From: an uncultured Chloroflexota bacterium
GTDB taxonomy: Bacteria > Chloroflexota > Dehalococcoidia > UBA3495
Assembly (NCBI GenBank): GCA_913052545.1
Contig: CAJXEF010000046.1
Coordinates: forward strand, 1-13,290
Direction of reading: 5' to 3'
DNA length: 13,290 nucleotides
Shown here: piece after piece, positions 6,344-13,290 of the stretch
Layout: each line of letters begins with the position of its first letter
How positions within the stretch are numbered: the first letter of the stretch is position 1
Program-made: the position numbers and the translations under genes
Notes under the pieces: generated by a model
Told to the model about the DNA's origin: nothing
The model's database searches: none
What the model saw: only the letters and a program-made list of their open reading frames with translations

Positions 6344-7969
6344 TTAGTGAAGTTCAAACCCATCATATCCGTTGGCGGCTACTTCAGCTCGTTTGGCACG
6401 CATGATGGGAGCTGTATCAGGACTGGTGAGTAGGACTCGCGCTTTACCGGGTATGTTGGCACCAACGAACCATGAATCTGCCTGACTCCTTAGGATATTT
6501 GCGCCGTCCTCGTTAACGTGCTTGGTCCATTCTTCTTCGGCTTGATTAGTAGCCGTTATGGTCATGAATTCGTTCTTCTTTACGTAAGAACAAGCTTCGC
6601 TGACCCAGTCTACCAGTGGTTCGGCAGCTCTTACGAAATTCCCTACGGATGCTGCATTGACGGTGAATAGGTTAGGGAATCCGGCGCTAGAGATACCCAT
6701 GTAGGTTCGTGGGCCATCGGCGAACTTTTCTTTCAAAGATTCACCACCAATACCGTGAATATCAATTTTATTTAACGAACCAGTAACTGCGTCGTATCCT
6801 GTGGCATAGATGATAATATCCAATTCGTACTCTGCATCCTTCGTTTTAACGCCTTTAGGGGTGATGCGTTCAATGGGAGCTTCACGCACGTCTACAAGGA
6901 GCACATTGGATTGGTTAAAGACTTCGTAATACCCACTTTCACAAGGGAGACGTTTGGAGCCGAACATGTGGTTTTTAGGAGTGAGCATCTCAGCTATCAC
7001 GGGATCATTGACGCGCTCTCGGATCTTGTTACGCACGAATTTAGCGTAATCCTCGTTAGCTTCACCGGGTATCATGACGTCATAGAAGTTGGAGAGCCAT
7101 TTTTTAAAACCTGGTTCATCCCATAATGCTTCGTATTGTTGCATGCGCTCTTCAGGAGAAACTTCCATGGCAGACCTAGGATCAAACTTGTGGATGAATG
7201 AACCAGCAGTTTCACTGCATTGCTTGAATATTTCAGGGTAGCTAGACTTTATTTGACGTTGCGATTCATCGTCAATTGGTCCATTACGGAGAGGAGCGCA
7301 GTAATTAGCGGTACGCTGGAACACGGTGAGGTGTTTAACTTCCTTGGCGATTTCGGTGATCAGTTGCACACCGGATGCTCCGGTGCCAATGACACCGACT
7401 CGTTGCCCAACAAGGTCCAGACCTTCAGCTGGCCATTTCCCGGTGTGGCACCAGTTACCTTTGAAAGTATGAATTCCTTTGAAGTCAGGAACATAACCAG
7501 CGGAAAGAATTCCTATCGCTGTAATTAGGAATTGGCCGCGGGCTCTGTGTCCATCTTGTAACAGGACTTCCCACTGATTCATGTTTTGGTCAAAGGTAGC
7601 GGACATAACTCTTGAGTTCAATCGGATATGAGGTCTGAGATTGAACTTGTCAGCCACGTAGTTAAGGTAACGTTCGTTTTCTGGTTGACCTGAGTAATAT
7701 TCTTTCCAATCCCATTCTTGAAGCAATTCTTCGGAAAAGGAATAGCCGTAAGTATAACTTTCAGAATCAAATCTGCAGCCAGGATACCTGTTCCAGAACC
7801 ATGTTCCTCCGATTCCGCTACCATCCTCGAAGGCTTGAACAGAAAGACCTAGTTCTCGGAGCCTGTATATCGAGTATAATCCGGTGACCCCGGCACCAAC
7901 GACAATGGCATCAAATTGTTCTATTTGGGCTTCTCCTGCTGTTGAAGTCTTGTATAGAGAATCGGTCAT
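6344..7969 (-). CDS. Type I Baeyer-Villiger monooxygenase (flavin-containing)
   Basis: A 541-residue protein, the usual length for phenylacetone/cyclohexanone monooxygenases. The FAD Rossmann motif is GAGVTG (25-30) and the NADPH motif GTGASG (195-200). Between them lies the diagnostic fingerprint FKGNWCHTGKWP (169-180), a full match to F-x-G-x3-H-x3-W-P. The longer family signature GGTWFWNRYPGCRFD (54-68) is also present. R340 in SKRLPCESGYYE corresponds to the catalytic arginine (R337 in phenylacetone monooxygenase). IIIYATGYDAVTG is the second conserved ATG motif. The enzyme should insert an oxygen atom beside a ketone, giving an ester or lactone, using NADPH and O2. A GGAG SD lies seven bases before the ATG. 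It is transcribed alone, divergent from a GMC oxidoreductase. No signal peptide; cytoplasmic. The ketone substrate cannot be predicted. Confidence 0.93.
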   Translation of the reverse strand: MTDSLYKTSTAGEAQIEQFDAIVVGAGVTGLYSIYRLRELGLSVQAFEDGSGIGGTWFWNRYPGCRFDSESYTYGYSFSEELLQEWDWKEYYSGQPENERYLNYVADKFNLRPHIRLNSRVMSATFDQNMNQWEVLLQDGHRARGQFLITAIGILSAGYVPDFKGIHTFKGNWCHTGKWPAEGLDLVGQRVGVIGTGASGVQLITEIAKEVKHLTVFQRTANYCAPLRNGPIDDESQRQIKSSYPEIFKQCSETAGSFIHKFDPRSAMEVSPEERMQQYEALWDEPGFKKWLSNFYDVMIPGEANEDYAKFVRNKIRERVNDPVIAEMLTPKNHMFGSKRLPCESGYYEVFNQSNVLLVDVREAPIERITPKGVKTKDAEYELDIIIYATGYDAVTGSLNKIDIHGIGGESLKEKFADGPRTYMGISSAGFPNLFTVNAASVGNFVRAAEPLVDWVSEACSYVKKNEFMTITATNQAEEEWTKHVNEDGANILRSQADSWFVGANIPGKARVLLTSPDTAPIMRAKRAEVAANGYDGFELH

Positions 7970-8047
7970 AATGGTGCTCCTCTATCACTTCCTATATTTG
8001 GACTAATCAGCTAGGGAAATATTGATTCAGAATGTTATCGAGAGTTT

Positions 8048-8076
8048 ATTTTATACCGTAATATTCCTGTTATCAA
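8048..8076 (-). promoter_or_regulatory. Sigma70-type promoter for the Baeyer-Villiger gene
   Basis: On the minus strand TTGATA (8071-8076) and TAAAAT (8048-8053), each five of six to consensus, are separated by exactly 17 bp. The leader to the ATG would be about 70 nt. Confidence 0.6.
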
Positions 8077-8153
8077 GTTGTTAAAAGTTTGTGAGGCCAA
8101 GGATATTTTTATTAACATTGTTTAAAAATGGGTTCGGCTTCAATAATCTAGGA

Positions 8154-8181
8154 TTCATATACTTGTAATTTGAATTATAAT
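8154..8181 (+). promoter_or_regulatory. Possible promoter for the first GMC oxidoreductase gene
   Basis: A perfect TATAAT (8176-8181) is preceded, 16 bp upstream, by TTCATA (8154-8159), four of six to TTGACA. The leader would be about 55 nt. Two TTGAC runs just downstream (8186-8190 and 8199-8203) have no good -10 and may be chance. Confidence 0.42.
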
Positions 8182-8242
8182 GTCGTTGACGATTAGTTGT
8201 TGACTGGGACTAAAAATACACGGGAGTCTGAAAGGAATTTGT

Positions 8243-9793
8243 ATGAAATATGATGCTATCGTAATTGGTTCTGGTTCTGCGGGATCCATAATTGCTACTC
8301 GATTAACCGAAGACCCAAGCAAACATGTTTTGTTATTGGAAGCGGGTCCGGATTACCCTGATTTTGAACAGTTGCCGGAAGAGGTCAAATTTGGCTTCGC
8401 TACAGAAGCCGATGTCATGACGAGTGACCATAACTGGCAGTTTAATGGTAAGGCTACTGATACAGCTCCTGAGATGATGGTACCTAGGGGCAAAGTTACC
8501 GGAGGCTCGAGCGCTATAAATGGGCAGGTGTTCTTAAGAGGAGTTCCTGAAGATTATGACAGTTGGGCGGAGGAGGGTAACGGAGAATGGACCTACGAGA
8601 AATGCCTACCGTATTTTCGTAAACTAGAAACCGATACTGATTTCCATGATGATTTCCATGGGAGTGACGGACCTATAATCGCAAGAAGGTTTAAACGTGA
8701 CGAGTGGCTTCCTGCCCAGGTAGCTTTCTATGATGCCTGTAAAGAGGCAGGGTTCCCAGATTGTGAAGACCATAATGATCCAGATTCAACCGGCGTTGGC
8801 CCGACTCCTTTTAATAATCCTAATGGTATTCGTTGGAGTACCGCACTAGGATATTTAGACCCTGCGAGAAATCGCCTCAATCTAACACTAAGGCCAAATT
8901 GTACCGTTCATAAGATACTCTTTGAGGGCAATCGGGCTACGGGAGTACAAGTAGAGAGTGGAGGAGAAACCTTCGTAGTTGAGGGTGACCAGATTATTCT
9001 GAGTGCAGGAGCTATAGGCTCTCCTCAAATATTAATGTTGTCTGGGATTGGCCCGCGTGAACATTTAGACAGTCTAGGAATTAAAGTCATAGCTGACCTT
9101 TCTGGTGTGGGTCAAAATCTTAGAGATCATCCAGGGGTTTGGGTTACCTGGAAAACAAAGGAAGGGTTCTCGTTAGATGGCTTGGCCCCTAGGATGCAGG
9201 TAAGTCTTCGTTATACAGCAGATGGATCCAAGCTACGAAACGATATGAAAATCGGCATGCAATCCTTCGCGACAGGACGCGTTAATGAAGGAGGTAATCG
9301 CATGGAACCTCTTGGCATTCGTATTACTGGAGGTATTTATCTGGCTGCTGGGGCAGGAGAACTTAAATTAGCGTCAGCGGATCCGAACGTTCAACCAATT
9401 TTGGATTACAAATACTTACAAGATCCCTTTGATAGGGACCGCCTTCGAGAGATGGTTAGACTTTGTGTTAGCTTAGGAGAACATGACAGTTTCAGTGACA
9501 TTATCGAAAGACGCGTAGATCCGACTGATGCTGATCTAGAGTCTAATGATAGTTTGGATGAGTGGATTAAACGTGAAGTAACGACCTCTCAGCATATATC
9601 TTGCACATGCAAAATGGGACCTTCTTCTGATGCTACGGCAGTCGTGGACCAGTATGGTAATGTTCATGGGATAGATGGCTTGAAGATTGCTGATGCTTCT
9701 ATAATGCCCGATTGCATCAGAGCCAATACTAATGTTACCACTATGATGATAGGTGAGAGAGTAGCCGAATTCTTAATTGCTGATCAAAAATAA
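8243..9793 (+). CDS. GMC-family FAD-dependent oxidoreductase, His/Asn type
   Basis: A 516-residue glucose-methanol-choline oxidoreductase. The FAD-binding motif is GSGSAG (9-14), with E33 as the ribose-binding acid in LLLEAG. GMC signature 1 is around GKVTGGSSAINGQVFLRG (83-100) and signature 2 is GAIGSPQILMLSGIG (256-270). The catalytic pair is H451 in SQHISCTCKMG and N497 in ANTNVTTMM, the His/Asn arrangement of choline oxidase. Members oxidise primary or secondary alcohols to aldehydes or ketones, with FAD reoxidised by O2 or a carrier. The His motif is unusual in having S-C where H-x-x-G-T-C-K-M-G is typical. An AAAGGA SD precedes the ATG. It is divergent from the Baeyer-Villiger gene and ends at a hairpin terminator. 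No signal peptide or membrane segment. The alcohol is unknown. Confidence 0.93.
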   Translation: MKYDAIVIGSGSAGSIIATRLTEDPSKHVLLLEAGPDYPDFEQLPEEVKFGFATEADVMTSDHNWQFNGKATDTAPEMMVPRGKVTGGSSAINGQVFLRGVPEDYDSWAEEGNGEWTYEKCLPYFRKLETDTDFHDDFHGSDGPIIARRFKRDEWLPAQVAFYDACKEAGFPDCEDHNDPDSTGVGPTPFNNPNGIRWSTALGYLDPARNRLNLTLRPNCTVHKILFEGNRATGVQVESGGETFVVEGDQIILSAGAIGSPQILMLSGIGPREHLDSLGIKVIADLSGVGQNLRDHPGVWVTWKTKEGFSLDGLAPRMQVSLRYTADGSKLRNDMKIGMQSFATGRVNEGGNRMEPLGIRITGGIYLAAGAGELKLASADPNVQPILDYKYLQDPFDRDRLREMVRLCVSLGEHDSFSDIIERRVDPTDADLESNDSLDEWIKREVTTSQHISCTCKMGPSSDATAVVDQYGNVHGIDGLKIADASIMPDCIRANTNVTTMMIGERVAEFLIADQK

Positions 9794-9846
9794 GGTTAGT
9801 TGATCGTCTGCAGAGAGTGCATTTACGGTATTTAGAATGATTATGC

Positions 9847-9879
9847 GGGTCCTCAGGATAATTCTGGGGACCCATTTTG
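9847..9879 (+). terminator. Intrinsic terminator after the first GMC gene
   Basis: GGGTCCTCAG (9847-9856) pairs with CTGGGGACCC (9864-9873) over ten positions including one G-U pair, with a 7-nt loop GATAATT. It is followed by ATTTTG. The stem is strong and the T run short. It lies 53 bp after the GMC stop codon. Confidence 0.72.
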
Positions 9880-9970
9880 ATGATTTATAAGGCAAGGCAA
9901 CGTGCTTTCTTTCTGTACTAATCGCAAAAATGGATTGATACAGAGTTGATAATTAATATCTTATGATCAT

Positions 9971-9979
9971 TGCTAGAAT
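9971..9979 (+). promoter_or_regulatory. Extended -10 promoter for the lipid kinase gene
   Basis: TGCTAGAAT has a TG dinucleotide one base before TAGAAT (five of six to TATAAT), an extended -10 element that needs little -35 contact. The predicted leader is about 20 nt and includes AAGAGAA as a weak SD before the ATG. Confidence 0.45.
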
Positions 9980-10004
9980 CAATTAGTTAATAAGAGAAAT
10001 ATGT

Positions 10005-10361
10005 ATGAGTAGAGTCATTGATGTGAAACGAATATTTCGGGCTATGAAATATTCGATCGATGGTTTAAAAATTGCTACTACTAACCAGGTTTCATTCCGA
10101 CTAGAGTTAATTCTAGGATCGCTCTTAATACCCATAGCGATCTGGTTGGGTAAAAACGGCTTAGAGATGGCCTTGATGATCAGTGTTCTTATCTTGGTCC
10201 TTATAGTTGAATTGATCAATTCGGCTATAGAAGCCACTGTAGATAGGATCGGAAGCGATGACAACGCCTTGTCTAAACATGCGAAAGATCTGGGATCGTC
10301 CGCAGTTTTCGTATCGTTAATAAATGTTCCTTTGGTGTGGTCTCTTATTATATTTATATAA
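10005..10361 (+). CDS. dgkA: Diacylglycerol kinase / undecaprenol kinase, DgkA family
   Basis: A 118-residue integral membrane kinase, close to the 121 residues of E. coli DgkA. The signature ELINSAIEATVDRIGS (69-84) gives E69, N72, E76 and D80, followed by K94 and D95 in HAKDLGSSA. These are the essential positions of the E. coli enzyme and carry the same numbers here. Three hydrophobic segments lie at about 35-49, 55-73 and 98-117, and an amphipathic N-terminal helix is likely. It phosphorylates a membrane lipid alcohol with ATP: diacylglycerol in proteobacteria, undecaprenol in Gram-positives. Which applies here cannot be told. In many genomes dgkA sits beside ybeY or era; here it stands alone between catabolic genes, with its own promoter, converging on the SDR gene. 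Confidence 0.93.
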   Translation: MSRVIDVKRIFRAMKYSIDGLKIATTNQVSFRLELILGSLLIPIAIWLGKNGLEMALMISVLILVLIVELINSAIEATVDRIGSDDNALSKHAKDLGSSAVFVSLINVPLVWSLIIFI

Positions 10362-10383
10362 ACGATCTTGATCTATATGAAAC

Positions 10384-10406
10384 TTGACCATTTTATGGTG
10401 GTCCAA
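10384..10406. terminator. Weak hairpin between convergent genes
   Basis: TTGACCA (10384-10390) pairs with TGGTCCAA (10399-10406) with one bulged C and an 8-nt loop. It lies in the 78-bp gap between the ends of the lipid kinase and SDR genes. No T-tract follows on the plus strand, so it is at best a weak terminator. Confidence 0.3.
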
Positions 10407-10439
10407 CTAATCCAGTACGTCAGAAAACCACAGTTGGCG

Positions 10440-11192
10440 TTACTGTGCTGTATGACCTCCGTCAATAACTAGTTCGCTTCCTGTGACGAATGATGCTTCA
10501 TCTGAAGCTAGATAAAGCACTCCAAAAGCTACCTCTTCAGGTGTTCCGAAGCGTCCCATGGGCACTAGTTTCATGCGTTCAGTCAGTTTATCAGGGTCTG
10601 TCATACTATCCTGAATCATGTCGGTGTCTATTGGTCCTGGATGGACTGAATTGCAGCGTATACCTTCGTTTGCATATTGGATTGCAGTGGATTTGGTAAG
10701 TAGTCTTACTGCACCTTTAGTCGCGGTATAACTAGCCGATCCACTCGGGCTAGAAACCAAACCAGCGGTAGAGGATATATTAATAATTGACCCTCCACCG
10801 GATTGGCGCATTGCGGGTATCGCGGATTTTATACCTAGAAACGTTCCTTTTGCGTTTATATCCATGATTCTTTCCCAGTCTTCGATGGTGGTATCTTCTA
10901 TCCCTTTGCGGATTAAAATCCCGGCGTTATTTACAAGTATATCTAGCTGTCCATATTTGCGTATGACTAAATCCACCGCTGATTTCCAATCGGCTTCAAG
11001 GGTAACGTCAAGATGTAAGTAGGTTGCTTCGGCCCCTGTTTCGTGAATCTCTGTTTCAACCTGTTGGCCCAGATCATCTAAGACGTCCCCAAGGACAACC
11101 TTGGCGCCTTCCTTCGAAAAGAGTTTGGCCTCGACTGCTCCTTGTCCTTTAGCTCCTCCGCTAATCAAGGCAACTTTGCCTTCTAGTCGCAC
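10440..11192 (-). CDS. Classical short-chain dehydrogenase/reductase (NAD-type)
   Basis: A 250-residue classical SDR. The cofactor loop is SGGAKGQG (11-18) and D36 at the end of strand 2 (VVLGD) favours NAD(H) over NADP(H). NNAG is at 88-91. The catalytic tetrad is N113, S141 (in NISSTAG), Y155 and K159 (SYTATKG). The C-terminus FVTGSELVIDGGHTAQ is typical of the 3-oxoacyl-ACP reductase/3-alpha,20-beta-hydroxysteroid dehydrogenase-like group. The start is GTG, supported by a GGAGGT SD five bases upstream. It is probably the last gene of a unit with the alpha/beta hydrolase and second GMC genes, though a 120-bp gap leaves room for its own promoter. Likely oxidises a secondary alcohol in the same pathway; the substrate cannot be assigned. 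Confidence 0.93.
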   Translation of the reverse strand: MRLEGKVALISGGAKGQGAVEAKLFSKEGAKVVLGDVLDDLGQQVETEIHETGAEATYLHLDVTLEADWKSAVDLVIRKYGQLDILVNNAGILIRKGIEDTTIEDWERIMDINAKGTFLGIKSAIPAMRQSGGGSIINISSTAGLVSSPSGSASYTATKGAVRLLTKSTAIQYANEGIRCNSVHPGPIDTDMIQDSMTDPDKLTERMKLVPMGRFGTPEEVAFGVLYLASDEASFVTGSELVIDGGHTAQ

Positions 11193-11197
11193 AATAA

Positions 11198-11203
11198 ACC
11201 TCC
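11198..11203 (-). promoter_or_regulatory. Ribosome binding site deciding the GTG start of the SDR
   Basis: On the minus strand GGAGGT is followed by TTATT and then GTG. The strong SD and correct spacing fix this GTG as the start; the protein then begins MRLEGKVALISGG, the usual SDR N-terminus. Confidence 0.75.
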
Positions 11204-11312
11204 GGTTATACCTATTTAATTTCCTTAGGTGTTTGATTATGTTGCATAGATAGAATGTGTTTTATATTGCAAAGATAAAATAGGGATAGGAGTCCGTTAA
11301 TTTGTGAGGAGG

Positions 11313-12152
11313 TTATGTTGGTCGATCTGCCCACCGTTCTGCCTCAACAGCAATCAAAAAGTCTAAAACAGTGCGGTTAAACAGATCTGGTTCCTCCAAG
11401 TTAATGGCATGGCCACTTTGAGGAAACGATGATAAGCCTGACTTAGGTATCGTTCGTTTCATGAATATACCTGGTTCTATGCAGGGTTCATCTTCATCTC
11501 CAATCATGATTAGCGTAGGGACTTGTAACGATCTCAGATCGTCCTCCATGGCAAATACTGTAGGTCGGTTCATAACGAAGCCTTGGTACGTTAGGGCCGA
11601 CCCTACAGAAGAGTGTTCAGAAAGCAAGGTGCTGAATGTCTCGAATCCCAGGGGATCTTTTCGGAGAAGCTGGACTCTTATATTTGTGTTTCCATAGTCC
11701 TTAGCCACCGGGGCCATCCCTTCGGACAGAAGACGGTCTGACATTGCTTGGCCGGTAGCTAAAAAAGTTTCCCTGTTAGTGCTGCCAGAGCCGGCAGAAG
11801 CCACTATCAAAGATTTAGCCATCTCCGGATGGGAGATCCCGAATTTTAATGTAACGCTGCCTCCCATTGATAGTCCCCCTATGTGAGCCTGGCTAATGTT
11901 TAGATGACGTAACAAGAGATACAAATCGTTGACTACGATGTCCTGAGAGTATGCCATAGGGTCAGTTGGTACGTCGGATGGTGGCCAGCCTCGAGCAGCG
12001 TACGTGATGACTTGATACCTTCGGCTGAAAAATTTTACCTGTGCTTCCCAGCTTTGGTAGGATCCTCCGAATTCATGACACCATACTAACGGAAACCCTT
12101 GGCCTGTTATCTCGTAGTAAATCTCTACTCCGTTAGCCGAGAATGTTGGCAT
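11313..12152 (-). CDS. Alpha/beta hydrolase (enol-lactonase/esterase-like, HEFGG type)
   Basis: A 279-residue alpha/beta-hydrolase-fold protein. The nucleophile elbow is GLSMGG, with Ser95. The catalytic acid is probably D221 in MIGDEDEPC and the base H248 in QSGHAINLEEP. The oxyanion loop reads WCHEFGGSYQSW (24-35), with H-E-F-G-G in place of the common H-G-x-G/P-G. YAARGWPPSDVP (51-62) follows. The overall pattern resembles 3-oxoadipate enol-lactonase-like carboxyl-ester hydrolases. A strong GGGAGGT SD lies five bases from the ATG. It starts 37 bp after the second GMC gene on the same strand and is followed by the SDR gene. Hydrolysis of an ester or lactone made by the Baeyer-Villiger enzyme is an attractive but unproven role. 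No signal peptide. Confidence 0.92.
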   Translation of the reverse strand: MPTFSANGVEIYYEITGQGFPLVWCHEFGGSYQSWEAQVKFFSRRYQVITYAARGWPPSDVPTDPMAYSQDIVVNDLYLLLRHLNISQAHIGGLSMGGSVTLKFGISHPEMAKSLIVASAGSGSTNRETFLATGQAMSDRLLSEGMAPVAKDYGNTNIRVQLLRKDPLGFETFSTLLSEHSSVGSALTYQGFVMNRPTVFAMEDDLRSLQVPTLIMIGDEDEPCIEPGIFMKRTIPKSGLSSFPQSGHAINLEEPDLFNRTVLDFLIAVEAERWADRPT

Positions 12153-12189
12153 TTTTTACCTCCCAATATTTCGCTAAAAACATGTAAAG

Positions 12190-13290
12190 TTAGCTCACCG
12201 GTGAAGCAATCCACTCAACCGCGCGCTCTCCTATCATGATAACTGTGGCGTGGCTTCCGCCTGACCTTGTAATCCGCGGCATAACTGAAGCGTCAACGAC
12301 TGATAAGCCTTTAACTCCCTTGACGTTGCAGTATTGGTCAACAACAGACATAGGGTCTGTGTCAGGACCCATTTTGCATGTTCCTGATACGTGTCTGGCT
12401 GTTCCAACCGTTTGGCGTATATAGAGGTCCAAAGCGTTGTCATCAGCCAATACATCGTCAGTAGGTTGGATTCGGTGATCGCTTAGGTCTTTATAGGCTG
12501 GAGTTTCAAGAAAACCAGCTGCCATGCGAATACCTTCGCGTACTCGCCGGATGTCGTTGGGATTCTGGAGATAACGATAATTGAAAACTGGCTGAACAGT
12601 AGGGTCGGAAGAAGCTAAACGGACGTATCCCGAACCGTCTGGTAACCCAAGGGTGCACGATATCCTGGCTACTCTCTCAGGAGGGATTTCGCCGTTTAGA
12701 TATTGGGTGCGAAAGCCGGGGACACGCTCGGGTCGTTCATCTACCATAGGTGTTGTTCTCATTAACATATCAGTCGCTTCACTGGATCCGTTCGAAGTGT
12801 AATGCAAGCCGAAATGAACCGATTCTGGCCCTCCCGATAATGTCATTCCGTCTTTGACTTTAAACGTGATCTGTGCGCTTAAGTGGTTAAATAGGTTCTG
12901 TCCCACGCCAGGGAGATCATGGACTAGGGGTATATCAAATTCTTGTAGTTGTTCTTTGGGGCCGATCCCAGATAGCATGAGCAAGTGGGGGGATTTGATT
13001 GCTCCGGCACTTAACACCACATGTTCTGATTCGATATTGAAAATCTCACCTCCGCTCTCTGCTTCTACGCCTATAACCTTGCAATCGTTGATCAATACTT
13101 TCCTAACGAAAACCTGCCCGCGAACTGTAAGATTGAGATGGTGGCGCATCGGATTCAGGTGAGTGATGGCCGCACTCATCCGCCAGCCGTCTAAGTTGTT
13201 TGAAGGCCATACGCCAACGCCTGAAGGATTTGGGCCGTTAGTATCTTCTACCATGCCATAACCTGATCCCAGGCAGGCCTCGTGGAATGC
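12190..13290 (-). CDS. GMC-family FAD-dependent oxidoreductase, His/His type (N-terminus beyond the window)
   Basis: The frame stays open to the window edge, and the residues before the first internal Met (AFHEACLGSGYG) align with AFYDACKEAGFP of the other GMC protein, so the gene is cut by the window and does not start at the ATG near 13254. About 150-160 N-terminal residues, with the FAD-binding motif and signature 1, are missing. Signature 2 is GAIKSPHLLMLSGIG. The catalytic His is in ARHVSGTCKMG (codon 12391-12393); the second catalytic residue is the His of GGSHATVIMIGE (codon 12250-12252), where the other GMC protein has Asn. It is the first visible gene of a unit with the alpha/beta hydrolase (37-bp gap) and SDR. 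The role is alcohol oxidation on an unknown substrate. Confidence 0.92.
   Translation of the reverse strand, partial: AFHEACLGSGYGMVEDTNGPNPSGVGVWPSNNLDGWRMSAAITHLNPMRHHLNLTVRGQVFVRKVLINDCKVIGVEAESGGEIFNIESEHVVLSAGAIKSPHLLMLSGIGPKEQLQEFDIPLVHDLPGVGQNLFNHLSAQITFKVKDGMTLSGGPESVHFGLHYTSNGSSEATDMLMRTTPMVDERPERVPGFRTQYLNGEIPPERVARISCTLGLPDGSGYVRLASSDPTVQPVFNYRYLQNPNDIRRVREGIRMAAGFLETPAYKDLSDHRIQPTDDVLADDNALDLYIRQTVGTARHVSGTCKMGPDTDPMSVVDQYCNVKGVKGLSVVDASVMPRITRSGGSHATVIMIGERAVEWIASPVS

Noticed and set aside
8186..8216. TTGACG followed by TAAAAA as a second promoter for the first GMC gene
   Set aside because: The spacing is 19 bp and the -10 is poor; the perfect TATAAT upstream is the better candidate.
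9983..10264. 93-codon open frame on the minus strand opposite the lipid kinase gene
   Set aside because: The plus-strand frame has a full set of DgkA catalytic residues; the antisense frame matches no family I know.
13252..13254. ATG as the start of the second GMC protein
   Set aside because: The frame is open upstream to the window edge and those residues align with the other GMC protein, so this Met is internal.

Overview
The window is a chromosomal stretch of a free-living bacterium, moderately A+T-rich by eye, with strong Shine-Dalgarno (SD) sites and sigma70-type promoters. It has ten complete genes and two cut by the window edges, and almost all are catabolic oxidoreductases or hydrolases. 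The mix (LimB-like flavin monooxygenase, Baeyer-Villiger monooxygenase, two GMC oxidoreductases, SDR, HEFGG-type alpha/beta hydrolase, amidohydrolase, propeller lyase-like proteins) resembles marine SAR202-type Chloroflexota, known for many flavoenzymes acting on recalcitrant organic matter. That placement is inference from gene content only; there is no rRNA or marker gene here. I see no mobile element, CRISPR array, tRNA or phage gene.

Layout. (1) Positions 1-614, minus strand: a GNAT acetyltransferase followed by the first 48 codons of a TPR protein, from a promoter at 688-716. (2) 791-3096, plus strand: an amidohydrolase with an unusual active site, then a six-bladed propeller protein whose active-site residues align with eukaryotic peptidyl-alpha-hydroxyglycine alpha-amidating lyase (PAL). 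(3) 3182-4081, minus strand: a paralogue of that propeller protein, tail to tail with the first; the two share an 18-bp perfectly palindromic terminator. (4) 4082-4401: a divergent intergenic region with a promoter and a long hairpin whose T-tract lies on the minus strand. (5) 4402-6298, plus strand: a HAD phosphatase and a LimB-like monooxygenase. (6) 6344-7969, minus strand: a type I Baeyer-Villiger monooxygenase, divergent from (7) a GMC oxidoreductase at 8243-9793. (8) 10005-10361, plus strand: a diacylglycerol/undecaprenol kinase, the only housekeeping-type gene. (9) 13290-10440, minus strand: a probable operon of a second GMC oxidoreductase (N-terminus beyond the edge), an alpha/beta hydrolase and an NAD-type SDR.

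How it may work together (inference). The right two thirds has the enzyme classes for stepwise oxidation of a cyclic or terpenoid-like compound: hydroxylation or epoxidation (LLM), alcohol oxidation (GMC, SDR), Baeyer-Villiger oxygen insertion, then ester or lactone hydrolysis (alpha/beta hydrolase). The left part is directed at C-N bonds: amidohydrolase plus two PAL-like proteins. The strongest candidate for something undescribed is that amidohydrolase/PAL-like group, where the lyase active site is nearly complete but the proteins lack a signal peptide and a monooxygenase domain.
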